A stretch of DNA of 64,000 bases from Streptococcus pseudopneumoniae ATCC BAA-960 = CCUG 49455 (lineage in GTDB: Bacteria > Bacillota > Bacilli > Lactobacillales > Streptococcaceae), in NCBI RefSeq assembly GCF_002087075.1, contig NZ_MWSM01000038.1, forward strand, positions 1 to 64,000, in the 5' to 3' direction. Made by a program: the position numbers and the translations under genes. Shown here piece after piece: positions 19,607 to 27,390 of this stretch. Within the stretch, counting starts at the first letter, position 1. Each line of letters begins with the position of its first letter. The notes beneath the pieces are model-generated. The model searched no databases and had not been told where the DNA came from. It saw only the letters and a list, made by a program, of their open reading frames with translations.

Positions 19607-20373
19607 TTCAGTCTATCACGAGTCAAGGCTTGGTGCTCTATAATCGCAATTTTCGTGAGGATGACAAGCTCATCAAGATTTTTACAGAGCAGGTTGGCAA
19701 ACGCATGTTTTTTGTCAAACACGCTGGTCAGTCTAAGCTGGCGCCTGTTATTCAGCCCTTGGTGCTGGCACGATTTCTCTTGCGAATCAATGATGACGGA
19801 CTCAGTTACATCGAAGACTATCATGAGGTCATGACTTTTCCCAAGATTAATAGTGACCTCTTTGTCATGGCCTATGCGACCTATGTGGCAGCTCTTGCAG
19901 ATGCTAGTTTGCAGGACAATCAGCAGGATGCTCCCTTGTTTGCTTTTTTGCAAAAGACTTTGGAGTTGATGGAAGCAGGCTTGGATTATCAGGTTTTGAC
20001 CAATATTTTTGAAATTCAAATTTTGACTCGATTTGGGATCAGCCTTAATTTTAATGAGTGTGTCTTTTGCCATCGGGTCGGTCAGGCTTTTGACTTTTCT
20101 TTCAAATATGGAGCCTGCCTCTGTTCAGAGCATTATCATGAGGATGAGAGACGTTGCCATCTCAATCCCAATATCCCTTATCTGCTCAATCAATTTCAAG
20201 CCATTGATTTTGAGACCTTGGAGACCATTTCGCTCAAGCCCGATATCAAGCAAGACTTACGCCAGTTTATGGATCAGCTCTACGAAGAGTACGTTGGGAT
20301 TCACCTAAAATCAAAGAAATTTATTGATTCCCTAGCAGACTGGGGACAATTACTAAAAGAGGAAAAGAAATGA
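19603..20373 (+). CDS. recO: Recombination mediator RecO
   Basis: 256 residues. N-terminal OB-fold ([27 protein letters not shown]) and helical domain with a zinc-type cysteine cluster (CVFC...[11 protein letters not shown]). RecO with RecR loads RecA on SSB-coated DNA. Overlaps araT upstream and plsX downstream by four bases each, in an araT-recO-plsX-acpP operon, the pneumococcal order. Confidence 0.95.
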   Translation: MIQSITSQGLVLYNRNFREDDKLIKIFTEQVGKRMFFVKHAGQSKLAPVIQPLVLARFLLRINDDGLSYIEDYHEVMTFPKINSDLFVMAYATYVAALADASLQDNQQDAPLFAFLQKTLELMEAGLDYQVLTNIFEIQILTRFGISLNFNECVFCHRVGQAFDFSFKYGACLCSEHYHEDERRCHLNPNIPYLLNQFQAIDFETLETISLKPDIKQDLRQFMDQLYEEYVGIHLKSKKFIDSLADWGQLLKEEKK

Positions 20374-21362
20374 AAAAAATCGCAGTAGATGCCATGGGGG
20401 GCGATTACGCACCTCAAGCCATCGTTGAGGGTGTCAATCAAGCCCTAGCTGACTTTTCAGATATCGAAGTTCAACTTTACGGAGATGAAGCTAAAGTCAA
20501 GCAATATCTGACAGCGACAGAGCGCGTCAGCATCATCCATACGGATGAGAAGATTGATTCAGACGATGAACCTACGAGAGCTATTCGGAAGAAGAAAAAC
20601 GCCAGTATGGTCTTGGCGGCCAAGGCTGTCAAAGAGGGTGAAGCAGATGCTGTCCTATCGGCTGGGAATACAGGTGCTTTACTAGCAGCAGGATTTTTCA
20701 TCGTGGGTCGTATCAAGAATATCGATCGTCCTGGACTTATGTCAACCTTGCCGACTGTAGATGGGAGAGGTTTTGACATGCTAGACCTCGGTGCTAATGC
20801 GGAAAATACAGCCCAGCACCTCCATCAATATGCGGTTCTAGGTTCCTTCTATGCTAAAAATGTTCGTGGCATTGCGCAACCACGCGTTGGCTTGCTCAAT
20901 AACGGAACAGAAAGTAGTAAGGGTGACCCCCTTCGTAAGGAGACTTATGAATTACTAGCAGCTGATGAAAGTTTGAACTTTATCGGAAACGTGGAAGCGC
21001 GTGATTTGATGAATGGCATTGCGGATGTTGTCGTGGCAGATGGTTTCACGGGAAACGCTGTGCTCAAATCCATTGAAGGGACAGCCGTGGGAATCATGGG
21101 ATTGCTCAAGACCGCTATTACAGGTGGTGGTCTTCGAGCGAAACTAGGCGCCCTCCTTCTCAAGGACAGCCTCAGAGGTTTGAAAAAACAGCTCAACTAC
21201 TCAGATGTTGGTGGAGCAGTCTTGTTTGGTGTCAAGGCACCTGTTGTCAAGACTCATGGCTCAAGCGATGCCAAGGCTGTTTATAGTACGATTCGCCAGA
21301 TTCGTACCATGCTAGAAACAGACGTAGTTGCCCAGACTGCGCGTGAATTTTCAGGAGAATAA
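20370..21362 (+). CDS. plsX: Phosphate acyltransferase PlsX
   Basis: 330 residues. Makes acyl-phosphate from acyl-ACP for phospholipid synthesis with PlsY. Family start [21 protein letters not shown], central [27 protein letters not shown] and late [16 protein letters not shown] are intact. The next gene encodes its acyl carrier partner, six bases downstream. Peripheral membrane enzyme. Confidence 0.97.
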   Translation: MKKIAVDAMGGDYAPQAIVEGVNQALADFSDIEVQLYGDEAKVKQYLTATERVSIIHTDEKIDSDDEPTRAIRKKKNASMVLAAKAVKEGEADAVLSAGNTGALLAAGFFIVGRIKNIDRPGLMSTLPTVDGRGFDMLDLGANAENTAQHLHQYAVLGSFYAKNVRGIAQPRVGLLNNGTESSKGDPLRKETYELLAADESLNFIGNVEARDLMNGIADVVVADGFTGNAVLKSIEGTAVGIMGLLKTAITGGGLRAKLGALLLKDSLRGLKKQLNYSDVGGAVLFGVKAPVVKTHGSSDAKAVYSTIRQIRTMLETDVVAQTAREFSGE

Positions 21363-21367
21363 AAGAG

Positions 21368-21601
21368 ATGACAGAAAAAGAAATTTTTGACCGTATTGTA
21401 ACCATTATCCAAGAGCGACAGGGAGAAGACTTTGTCGTGACAGAATCCTTGAGTCTGAAAGACGATTTGGATGCTGACTCAGTTGACTTGATGGAGTTTA
21501 TCTTGACACTGGAAGATGAATTTAATATCGAAATCAGCGATGAGGAAATTGACCAACTCCAAAGTGTAGGAGATGTGGTTAAAATCATTCAAGGAAAATA
21601 G
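21368..21601 (+). CDS. acpP: Acyl carrier protein
   Basis: 77 acidic residues with the phosphopantetheine site DADSVDLMEF (Ser38). This is the plsX-linked carrier protein, the second ACP in pneumococci besides the one in the fab cluster. Last gene of the operon; a terminator follows. In the backbone this gene is near comA, so the accessory region begins right after it. Confidence 0.94.
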   Translation: MTEKEIFDRIVTIIQERQGEDFVVTESLSLKDDLDADSVDLMEFILTLEDEFNIEISDEEIDQLQSVGDVVKIIQGK

Positions 21602-21610
21602 AAATCGGAG

Positions 21611-21638
21611 TTCCAAGGCATTTGCTTTGGAATTTTTT
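21611..21638 (+). terminator. Terminator after acpP
   Basis: TTCCAAGGC-ATTT-GCTTTGGAA stem with TTTTTT. Confidence 0.88.
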
Positions 21639-21648
21639 ATTTGGCTTA

Positions 21649-21761
21649 ATACTCTTCGAAAATCTCTTCAAACCATGTCAGCTCTATCTGCCACCTCAAA
21701 ACAGTGTTTTGAGCAACCTGCGGCTAGCTTCCTAGTTTGCTCTTTGATTTTCATTGAGTAT
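21649..21761 (+). repeat. BOX element, shortened
   Basis: ATACTCTTCGAAAATCTC (boxA start), an internally deleted boxA/boxB, CTCAAAACAGTGTTTTGAG, then a full boxC ending CATTGAGTAT. The deleted piece includes the GGCAAGGCGACG core. Confidence 0.9.
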
Positions 21762-21827
21762 AAGTGACCGTTTAGGAACAGATTTAGTCTTTCTAGGGAC
21801 AGTAGAAATCTGAGGACAAATAAGGGA

Positions 21828-21833
21828 TATAAT
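21828..21833 (+). promoter_or_regulatory. -10 element of the NlpC choline-binding gene
   Basis: GGATATAATGG about 50 bases before the start codon; no good -35. Two GGACA motifs (about 21797 and 21814) lie upstream, so an activator is possible but not shown. Confidence 0.5.
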
Positions 21834-21881
21834 GGAGTCAGAAAAAATCAATCTCCAAAAAGGAGAAAAGAAAGGATTTTT

Positions 21882-22739
21882 ATGATGAAAAAATATCTTT
21901 ATTCTAGTTTGTTAGTTCTTGCAGGAGGCGTTCTCCTAGCAAATACTACGGTAGCCTATGCTGATTCCCCATCAGCAAGTGAGAAAGAAGCGATTGCTCA
22001 ATTAGTTAATCAAGGCAAGATAAAAGCTGAAGAAGCTGATCAAGTAAAATTGATTGGTTTTGAAGATAAAGAAACCCAAGCAGAGGGCAATCAAGAGAAG
22101 AAAGCTTTCAATCAATATCGTGATCCGAAAGGAACATGGATGCAAACCAATGGTAAATGGTGGTTTAAATACGGTTCAGGTGGGTATGCTAAAAATTGGG
22201 AACAATTAGATGGCAAGTGGTACTATTTTGATGACCAAGGATGGATGAAAGAAAATACTTGGATTCAACCTGATGGTAATTATTACTACTTATCTGCTAG
22301 TGGTGCTATGGTCACTGGTTATCAACGTGTGAATGGTACACCATATTTCTTTAGAGAAAGTGGTGTATGGGTAGAAAATCGTGGGCAAGCTCTTGGTGAA
22401 TACGCAAAGACATTTGTAGGAAAAATCCCATATGTTTGGGGTGGGGCAGATTTGAATAGTGGCGTAGATTGCTCAGGATTTACGATGGCTATTCATGCTA
22501 AGTTTGATATTAGTATTCCTAGAGTAACCTATGGTCAAGCGACAGGAGGAAGCTATGTAAGTAATGGCTCACAACTTCCTGGAGATTTAATATTGTACAA
22601 TGGCGACCAAGGTTCAAATCAACATGTGGGTATTTATGTTGGTGGTGGCAAGGTAGTTCATGCTCCAGATAGAGGTCAAGATGTTTCTTATATGAATCAA
22701 TATGGAATGGAACAAAATACAATTCGTAGATATTGGTAA
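21882..22739 (+). CDS. Choline-binding NlpC/P60 endopeptidase
   Basis: 285 residues. Signal peptide about 1-28 (LVLAGGVLLANTTVAYADS), a short helical linker, three to four choline-binding repeats (about 85-170; NGKWWFKYGSGGYAKNW, WYYFDDQGWM, YYYLSASGAMVTGY), then a C-terminal NlpC/P60 domain with catalytic Cys in GVDCSGFTMA and His in NQHVGIYVGGGKVVHAP. Predicted to cut stem peptides of peptidoglycan while anchored on phosphocholine. Two adjacent ATG codons; ribosome site AAAGGA. Repeats lie before the catalytic domain, the reverse of LytA. The substrate bond is inferred from the family. Confidence 0.88.
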   Translation: MMKKYLYSSLLVLAGGVLLANTTVAYADSPSASEKEAIAQLVNQGKIKAEEADQVKLIGFEDKETQAEGNQEKKAFNQYRDPKGTWMQTNGKWWFKYGSGGYAKNWEQLDGKWYYFDDQGWMKENTWIQPDGNYYYLSASGAMVTGYQRVNGTPYFFRESGVWVENRGQALGEYAKTFVGKIPYVWGGADLNSGVDCSGFTMAIHAKFDISIPRVTYGQATGGSYVSNGSQLPGDLILYNGDQGSNQHVGIYVGGGKVVHAPDRGQDVSYMNQYGMEQNTIRRYW

Positions 22740-22764
22740 TATTGTCTAATTTTTCACAATATTA

Positions 22765-22793
22765 TTGACTTTGACAATGAAAAGTATTAGAAT
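22765..22793 (+). promoter_or_regulatory. Promoter of the next choline-binding gene, with leader hairpin
   Basis: TTGACT (22765-22770), 17 bases, TAGAAT (22788-22793). A GAGGG-AAAA-CCCTC hairpin at 22807-22820 lies in the leader. Confidence 0.65.
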
Positions 22794-22851
22794 ATAGCTA
22801 AATAAAGAGGGAAAACCCTCTTATAGCTATTCAATAAAGGAGGAAATGGCT

Positions 22852-24021
22852 ATGAAAAAATCTAAATTACTTACTCTTGGTTTGCTTGCAGGTGCTGGTC
22901 TGCTTTTGTCTATCAACCAAGCACAGGCTGCAGATACTTGGGTTAAAAATGGTGCTGACTGGAATCTTTCTCAAGATGGCAGCCTAGCTAAGGATAAATG
23001 GGTACAAAATGCTGGGTCATGGTATCACTTCGATAGCGCTGGTAAAATGCAGACAGGCTGGCTCAAAGACGGTGATACATGGTATTCTCTAGCAGATAGT
23101 GGTGCTATGCGCACTGGCTGGTACAAGGAAGGCAACACATGGTACTCACTAGCTAATAGTGGTGCCATGCGTACAGGTTGGTACAAAGAAGGGTCTACAT
23201 GGTACTATCTTCATTTTAGTGGTTCTATGATGACAGGTTGGGTGTTCATAGATGGTAAATGGTCTTACTTTGAAAAATCAGGTGCTATGGTTGCAGATAG
23301 AGCTGTTCCAGCCAGTGATGGGGAAAGTTATGTCATTGGTAAGGATGGCTATCTAGCAAATAGAAAAGATGCTGGATACAGTATTCATGATATTGTCAAA
23401 TTTGGAGATGGGCAAGAATATTTGCTAAATGCTAAAGGTGACGATGTTATTATTGAAAAAAATGCTTGGTATATCAGACCAGAGTTCAAGAAGTTTTCTA
23501 ATAAATATGGAGATGAGGTTGCAAATACTACCTTAGCTTTAGTGGATAATAAAGAAGAAGGACAAGAAATTGATCCTAAGGCAGTTGTACAGAACTTCCA
23601 AAACTTACCAAATCGCTACTACTTTGATGAAAATGGACATCGTGTGATTAATATCCCAGCAATGACAACCTATTCAGATATTAAAAAAGTTGGCAATGAT
23701 GTCTATTTAGAACATCCAGGTGCACGACTTCGTCTTGGAGCTACCCACTTTACAATCAATAACAATAAACTATACTATTTAGAAAATGAGCAAGGTAAGC
23801 TCAAAACAGGTTACTTTGTATTGATTGATGATGGTATGGCTACAACCCACTATCACATCCTAGCCTATGCGGATCAATCTGGTGAAATTCTTAAGATGAA
23901 ACGCTTGCCATCAGGAGTTTCAGATTATCTGGATAAAGAAATCGATGGTTTATATGGTGAAAAAATTAAAATTGAATCTCCACACTCAAACGAATATTAT
24001 AAAGTGGTTGTGGTTAAATAA
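22852..24021 (+). CDS. Choline-binding protein with unknown C-terminal domain
   Basis: 389 residues. Signal peptide 1-23 (LLAGAGLLLSINQAQAA), about six choline-binding repeats at 25-165 (WYHFDSAGKMQTGW, WYSLADSGAMRTGW and so on), then about 220 residues of unknown function (VKFGDGQEYLLNAKGDDVIIEKNAWYI..., TTHYHILAYADQSGEILKMKRL). No catalytic motif recognised. Start at 22852 is chosen over ATG 22846 because AAAGGAGG ends only one base before the latter. Own promoter and terminator. Secreted and bound to phosphocholine. Confidence 0.82.
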   Translation: MKKSKLLTLGLLAGAGLLLSINQAQAADTWVKNGADWNLSQDGSLAKDKWVQNAGSWYHFDSAGKMQTGWLKDGDTWYSLADSGAMRTGWYKEGNTWYSLANSGAMRTGWYKEGSTWYYLHFSGSMMTGWVFIDGKWSYFEKSGAMVADRAVPASDGESYVIGKDGYLANRKDAGYSIHDIVKFGDGQEYLLNAKGDDVIIEKNAWYIRPEFKKFSNKYGDEVANTTLALVDNKEEGQEIDPKAVVQNFQNLPNRYYFDENGHRVINIPAMTTYSDIKKVGNDVYLEHPGARLRLGATHFTINNNKLYYLENEQGKLKTGYFVLIDDGMATTHYHILAYADQSGEILKMKRLPSGVSDYLDKEIDGLYGEKIKIESPHSNEYYKVVVVK

Positions 24022-24077
24022 AAATAACATCTTCACAACTAATCGTTAACGCTCTAACCAATATACCATTTTCAGGA

Positions 24078-24120
24078 GGCTTTAGATTTCTTGTATTTTA
24101 AAAGGAAACTAAAGCCTTTT
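24078..24120 (+). terminator. Terminator or attenuator before the pheromone gene
   Basis: GGCTTTAG (24078-24085) pairs with CTAAAGCC (24109-24116), followed by TTTT. Confidence 0.65.
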
Positions 24121-24173
24121 GTAGATGGAGCAGGGGATAGAGTTATCTATAAAATAATGAAAAGGAGTCTGTC

Positions 24174-24320
24174 ATGGAAATGAAAAATACATTTGTAGAA
24201 TTGGAACAATTTGAAGAGTTAACTCCAGAGGTTTTGGAAGAAGTGAATGGTGGAGGGATTTTTGAAGATACCGTAAAATGGTGCGATAAATTATTTAGTA
24301 CGGGTAGACACTTTGCTTAA
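24174..24320 (+). CDS. Double-glycine peptide, putative pheromone of the adjacent two-component system
   Basis: 48 residues: a 27-residue leader ending LTPEVLEEVNGG, then a 21-residue mature peptide starting GIFEDTVKW and ending STGRHFA, with one cysteine. The leader fits the LS/T-x2-EL-x3-x-GG pattern cut by ComA/BlpA-type C39 peptidase transporters. ATG follows GAAAAGGAGTCTGTC. It lies 33 bases before a ComD/BlpH-type kinase gene, the same order as comC-comD-comE. A pheromone role is inferred from that order; a bacteriocin role is possible but one small cationic/aromatic peptide directly before a kinase favours signalling. Not resembling ComC or BlpC sequences I know. Confidence 0.78.
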   Translation: MEMKNTFVELEQFEELTPEVLEEVNGGGIFEDTVKWCDKLFSTGRHFA

Positions 24321-24353
24321 ATTCACAGTATTCGTTAGAGATTAGATTTATTT

Positions 24354-25700
24354 ATGATTATTTTAGAATTCTTAGTTTCTGTGCTATATATACTGTTGGT
24401 AGTCGTTTCAACCATGGTTCCTACTATTTATTTGGGTGCTCAAATTTCCCCAGAATTTTATAAAAAACGTTATTGGGTCCTTGTATTTTTAATTAGTTTA
24501 TCTGCTCGCCAAACATTTGGAGAATTATTTCATATAGGAATCATTCTCTTCTTTTACTGTATTTTTTTACTAGTATTGCACAAGGGAAAAGGGGAAGCTT
24601 TTTTTCTTTCTCTGTATCTTTTTCTCTTCTTTCAAAGTATTCGTTATTTATTTTTGACAATTTGGATTCGTGTATTATCTGGTGAGCCTTGTTGTTTTGT
24701 AGATTCGTTTTCCACTTTATATAGATCTGTATTTGATTTATTATCAATATTTCTATGTTCTACAATTATGAAACGTTGTTCTTTGGATTTGGATTTATTC
24801 TTTTCAGATGCTTTCAAAACCCACTATTATAAGAGTTTTTTCATTATCCTACCTCTGACTGGATTTAGGATATTCTCTTCGTTTATGACCAATAGAAATA
24901 GTTCGTTCTACGTTCGTTTTGATACGACCATTTCTCTCCTGATTTTCATTCTCTTTTTCTCTTGGCTCTTTTACATCAAGCATTTGGAGCAGGTTTATCG
25001 TGATGAGCAGACCATTCAGAGACAGGAAGATGAAAATCGTTCCTTGCAAGGAATGGTGGATAAGTTGGGACATCTCTATGATGAGGTTCGAGGTTTCCGT
25101 CATGATTTTGCGGGAATTGTCGCCAGCATGGAGCCTGCCATAGCAAATCAAGACATGGCTGAGGTATCTACCATTTATCAAGATGTCTTTCTAAAGACTA
25201 ATGAAAAGCTGAGGAAGGCGGATTACACGGCCTTTAATCTTCACAATATCCATGATATAGCTATTCGCAATACCTTGGCAAAAGCCATGATTGTGGCAGA
25301 TAAGCAGGGAATTCATTTTAGTTTGGAGACGGTGGGGGTTGTCGAAGAGCTGGCATTGCCTATGTTGGAGGCTATCCGTATCCTCTCTATCCTCACGACA
25401 AATGCTTTAGAAGCAGCCAGTGAGGCTGAAAATCCGCAGATTCGGGTTGCTTTATTGGCAGGTGATAGGAGTGTCCGTTTTATCATTGAAAACACTCGTA
25501 AGAAAGAAGAACTGAATCCCAGTATTCTCAGTCAAAAGGGTTACTCTACCAAGGATAACCACAGTGGACTGGGCTTGGCAACCTTGGAGGACATGGTTTT
25601 TCATTATGATTTAAACTTAGATACCCAGCTAGGAGAGACGACTTTTAGACAAGATTTAGAATTGCCATTTAAGGATGAGAAACGAGGGGGAGAGGAATGA
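24354..25700 (+). CDS. ComD/BlpH-type (HPK10) sensor histidine kinase
   Basis: 448 residues. Six to seven membrane segments in the first 205 residues, a coiled linker (KHLEQVYRDEQTIQRQEDENR), then a kinase core with H250 in RGFRHDFAGIVASME, an N-box LTTNALEAASEAE and a G-box SGLGLATLEDM. The layout is that of peptide-pheromone receptors ComD, BlpH and AgrC. The stop overlaps the regulator start (ATGA). It is not ComD or BlpH by sequence or location. Ligand predicted to be the 24174 peptide. Confidence 0.87.
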   Translation: MIILEFLVSVLYILLVVVSTMVPTIYLGAQISPEFYKKRYWVLVFLISLSARQTFGELFHIGIILFFYCIFLLVLHKGKGEAFFLSLYLFLFFQSIRYLFLTIWIRVLSGEPCCFVDSFSTLYRSVFDLLSIFLCSTIMKRCSLDLDLFFSDAFKTHYYKSFFIILPLTGFRIFSSFMTNRNSSFYVRFDTTISLLIFILFFSWLFYIKHLEQVYRDEQTIQRQEDENRSLQGMVDKLGHLYDEVRGFRHDFAGIVASMEPAIANQDMAEVSTIYQDVFLKTNEKLRKADYTAFNLHNIHDIAIRNTLAKAMIVADKQGIHFSLETVGVVEELALPMLEAIRILSILTTNALEAASEAENPQIRVALLAGDRSVRFIIENTRKKEELNPSILSQKGYSTKDNHSGLGLATLEDMVFHYDLNLDTQLGETTFRQDLELPFKDEKRGGEE

Positions 25701-26428
25701 GAATTTTAGTTTTGGAAGACGATAGAGTCCAGCAAGGACGGATAGAGCAGACTTTACTAGATATCGGTCGCTCTCGCAATTTAAGATTGGAAATTGATAT
25801 TGCAAAAAACTATGGGGATGTTGAAAAGTATTCTCAGTATTTTGACCATTACCAGCTCTATTTATTAGATTTAGAGATTGATGGAGAGCGTGAACGGGGC
25901 TTTCAGGTTGCTCAACAGGTTCGGGAGCGGGATCCTTTTACAAGCATTGTCTTTGTGTCCACGCACTCGGAGGCCTTACCTCTAGCTTTTCGCTACCACT
26001 TGTCTGCCTTGGATTTTATTTCCAAGGATCAGCCAGAGGCGGACTACTGTCATCAGCTGGAGCGCTGTCTGGACTATGTACTGGCAGTAGATAAGAGGGA
26101 AAATATGCGTCTCTTTACCTATAGTTTTGAGGGAAGACGGGGCTTCACTCTGCCCTACCATGAAATTTTAGCCTTTGAAACTTCAGTGGAATCCCATCGT
26201 ATCAAGGTCTATTATGCCAATCATTCTATCAAGACCATTTATGGCAGTCTCAAGGATATCGCTGCCAAGGCTGAAAAAGATTACTTTGTCTATGCCAATC
26301 GCAATACGTTAGTCAGTTTACAGGCTATTGAAGAGATGACTGCCACAGAAGTGACCTTGTTAGAAGGCTTGCATTTCCCCGTATCACGAACAGCCAGAAG
26401 AACCCTTAAAAAATATCTTAATGTCTAA
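25697..26428 (+). CDS. LytTR-type response regulator (AgrA/ComE/BlpR family)
   Basis: 243 residues: receiver domain with acidic pocket E7-D8-D9 and phospho-acceptor D58 (YLLDLEIDG), and a C-terminal LytTR DNA-binding domain (FEGRRGFTLPYHEILAFETS...TIYGSLKDI...FVYANRNTLVSLQAI). ComE and BlpR of this family bind pairs of 9-bp direct repeats 11-12 bases apart. No convincing pair was found near this operon or the downstream bacteriocin promoters, so its targets are open. A terminator follows. Confidence 0.88.
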   Translation: MRILVLEDDRVQQGRIEQTLLDIGRSRNLRLEIDIAKNYGDVEKYSQYFDHYQLYLLDLEIDGERERGFQVAQQVRERDPFTSIVFVSTHSEALPLAFRYHLSALDFISKDQPEADYCHQLERCLDYVLAVDKRENMRLFTYSFEGRRGFTLPYHEILAFETSVESHRIKVYYANHSIKTIYGSLKDIAAKAEKDYFVYANRNTLVSLQAIEEMTATEVTLLEGLHFPVSRTARRTLKKYLNV

Positions 26429-26456
26429 TATCTGTTAGATTTGAATGAGTTTATCA

Positions 26457-26496
26457 ATAAGAATATCGGAAAATTTTCTGATATTCTTATTTTTTG
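26457..26496 (+). terminator. Terminator after the regulator
   Basis: AAGAATATCGGAAAA/TTTTCTGATATTCTT stem then a T run. The same hairpin, with one change, precedes the second module at 33537. Confidence 0.88.
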
Positions 26497-26504
26497 ACTT
26501 CTTT

Positions 26505-26512
26505 TTCGAATA
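26505..26512 (+). promoter_or_regulatory. cin-box-like promoter 1
   Basis: TTTTTCGAATAGATAAG: the core TTCGAATA fits SigX TNCGAATA, preceded by T residues. ATG of a 16-aa ORF is 35 bases on. Confidence 0.7.
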
Positions 26513-26546
26513 GATAAGTAAGAGGAAAAGAAAAGGAGTTTGCTTC

Positions 26547-26597
26547 ATGTATCTACCGATTTTCTATTCATGGTATATTAAATTATTTTTCAAATAA
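26547..26597 (+). CDS. 16-aa hydrophobic micro-ORF, copy 1
   Basis: MYLPIFYSWYIKLFFK: no leader, seven aromatic residues, two lysines. AAAAGGAG lies 9 bases before the ATG and a cin-box-like promoter just upstream. The same peptide is encoded five times in the window with only synonymous or Tyr/Phe changes, which supports translation. No function recognised; a leaderless membrane-active peptide, toxin or signal are all possible. Confidence 0.65.
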   Translation: MYLPIFYSWYIKLFFK

Positions 26598-26630
26598 AAT
26601 TTAATTTAGTTGTACATTTTCGAAATTTTT

Positions 26631-26638
26631 TTCGAATA
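26631..26638 (+). promoter_or_regulatory. cin-box-like promoter 2
   Basis: TTCGAATA preceded by ATTTTTT, exactly 126 bases after promoter 1. Confidence 0.7.
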
Positions 26639-26672
26639 GATAAGTAAGAGGAAAAAGAAAGGAGTTTGCTTT

Positions 26673-26723
26673 ATGTATCTACCAATTTTCTATTCATGGT
26701 TCATTAAATTATTTTTTAAATAA
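26673..26723 (+). CDS. 16-aa hydrophobic micro-ORF, copy 2
   Basis: MYLPIFYSWFIKLFFK, differing from copy 1 by Tyr10 to Phe and two silent changes (CCG/CCA, TTC/TTT). Ribosome site AAAGGAG. Second unit of the 126-bp tandem array. Confidence 0.65.
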   Translation: MYLPIFYSWFIKLFFK

Positions 26724-26756
26724 AATTTAATTTAGTTGTACATTTTTGAAATTTTT

Positions 26757-26764
26757 TTCGAATA
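26757..26764 (+). promoter_or_regulatory. cin-box-like promoter 3
   Basis: TTCGAATA, 126 bases after promoter 2, leading into the two-peptide genes at 26798. Confidence 0.7.
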
Positions 26765-26797
26765 GATAAGTGAGAAGAAAAAGAAAGGAATAAAATA

Positions 26798-26926
26798 ATG
26801 AAAGAACATTATTACGGATTTGTTGAGCTAACTTCGGAAGAATTGACCGATATTCAAGGTGGAGAAAATTGGACGAAGACCCTTGTAGATTGGTACATTG
26901 GATTTCGTAGAGGTTTTGGTTTTTAG
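26798..26926 (+). CDS. Short double-glycine bacteriocin-like peptide
   Basis: 42 residues. Leader MKEHYYGFVELTSEELTDIQGG (22), mature ENWTKTLVDWYIGFRRGFGF (20). Leader follows the C39-peptidase pattern, so export by ComAB (41113) or BlpAB is likely. Twenty residues is short for a class II bacteriocin; the cationic aromatic tail RRGFGF is notable. Stop is 11 bases before the next peptide gene, with which it may form a two-peptide bacteriocin. A near copy is at 34004. Confidence 0.8.
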   Translation: MKEHYYGFVELTSEELTDIQGGENWTKTLVDWYIGFRRGFGF

Positions 26927-26937
26927 GAGGATAAGAG

Positions 26938-27078
26938 ATGAATGAAATGAATGATAAGTATACTATTGAAGTATTAAAGGAAAGCGACTTAGCCTTGCTG
27001 GTGGGTGGTAGTGAGGCAAGTTACCAACATGGTTTAATGGTGGGGTTCATTTTACGTCGTGCGTTATTTGGATTCTAA
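26938..27078 (+). CDS. Short double-glycine peptide, partner
   Basis: 46 residues. Leader of 24 ending DLALLVGG, mature of 22 starting SEASYQHGL and ending RRALFGF. Ribosome site TAGGAGGATAAGAG overlaps the previous stop, so translation is coupled. Its paralogue at 34144 shares the leader but has a diverged, longer mature part. Likely the second peptide of a two-peptide system. Confidence 0.78.
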   Translation: MNEMNDKYTIEVLKESDLALLVGGSEASYQHGLMVGFILRRALFGF

Positions 27079-27188
27079 GATAATATTTAGAGAGTGAAGC
27101 TTACCTACAACAATGAACAGAATATATGAAAAAGGAAATACAAATAACTACCTTTTTCAATTGTTAAGAATCAAAAAAGGAGAATAAG

Positions 27189-27371
27189 ATGGAACAAATT
27201 AAAAATATGGAAAATAATTTTCATGTAATGAGTCATGAGGAATTGGCCGATGTAGAAGGAGGCTTGCTATTTGGTCTGGTAGTAGTTGGAGGAGTCGCAA
27301 TTGCAGGAACATTTTTATTGGGTGCGGTAGATGGTGCTTCAGGAGCACATGCTAAGCGTCGTGGACGTTAA
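27189..27371 (+). CDS. Class II bacteriocin-like peptide with double-glycine leader
   Basis: 60 residues. Leader MEQIKNMENNFHVMSHEELADVEGG (25), mature of 35 with a hydrophobic glycine-rich core (LLFGLVVVGGVAIAGTFLLG) and basic tail HAKRRGR. Ribosome site AAAAAAGGAGAATAAG. A small membrane protein gene follows 19 bases on, the usual place for immunity. Confidence 0.85.
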   Translation: MEQIKNMENNFHVMSHEELADVEGGLLFGLVVVGGVAIAGTFLLGAVDGASGAHAKRRGR

Positions 27372-27390
27372 CAGGGAAGGAAGAGCGCTG

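Larger units (their letters stand above)
26449..27035 (+). repeat. Bacteriocin module, direct-repeat copy 1
   Basis: From the terminator through two 126-bp promoter/micro-ORF units and the first two-peptide genes, this stretch is almost identical to 33529-34241. Copy 2 has three micro-ORF units instead of two. Similarity fades within the second peptide gene. Confidence 0.9.

Noticed and set aside
19537..20073. Reverse-strand 178-codon open frame across araT/recO
   Set aside because: Antisense to two conserved genes and without family features.
24022..24173. Search for paired LytTR/ComE/BlpR-type direct repeats before the pheromone gene
   Set aside because: TACCATTTTCAG is suggestive of a half site but no second half at 11-13 bases was found, so no regulator site is claimed.
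26597..26640. TTTCGAA repeated 12 bases apart as a regulator-binding direct repeat
   Set aside because: Only seen within the tandem units; cin-box-like elements 1, 4 and 5 lack the upstream TTTCGAA, so it is not a required part.
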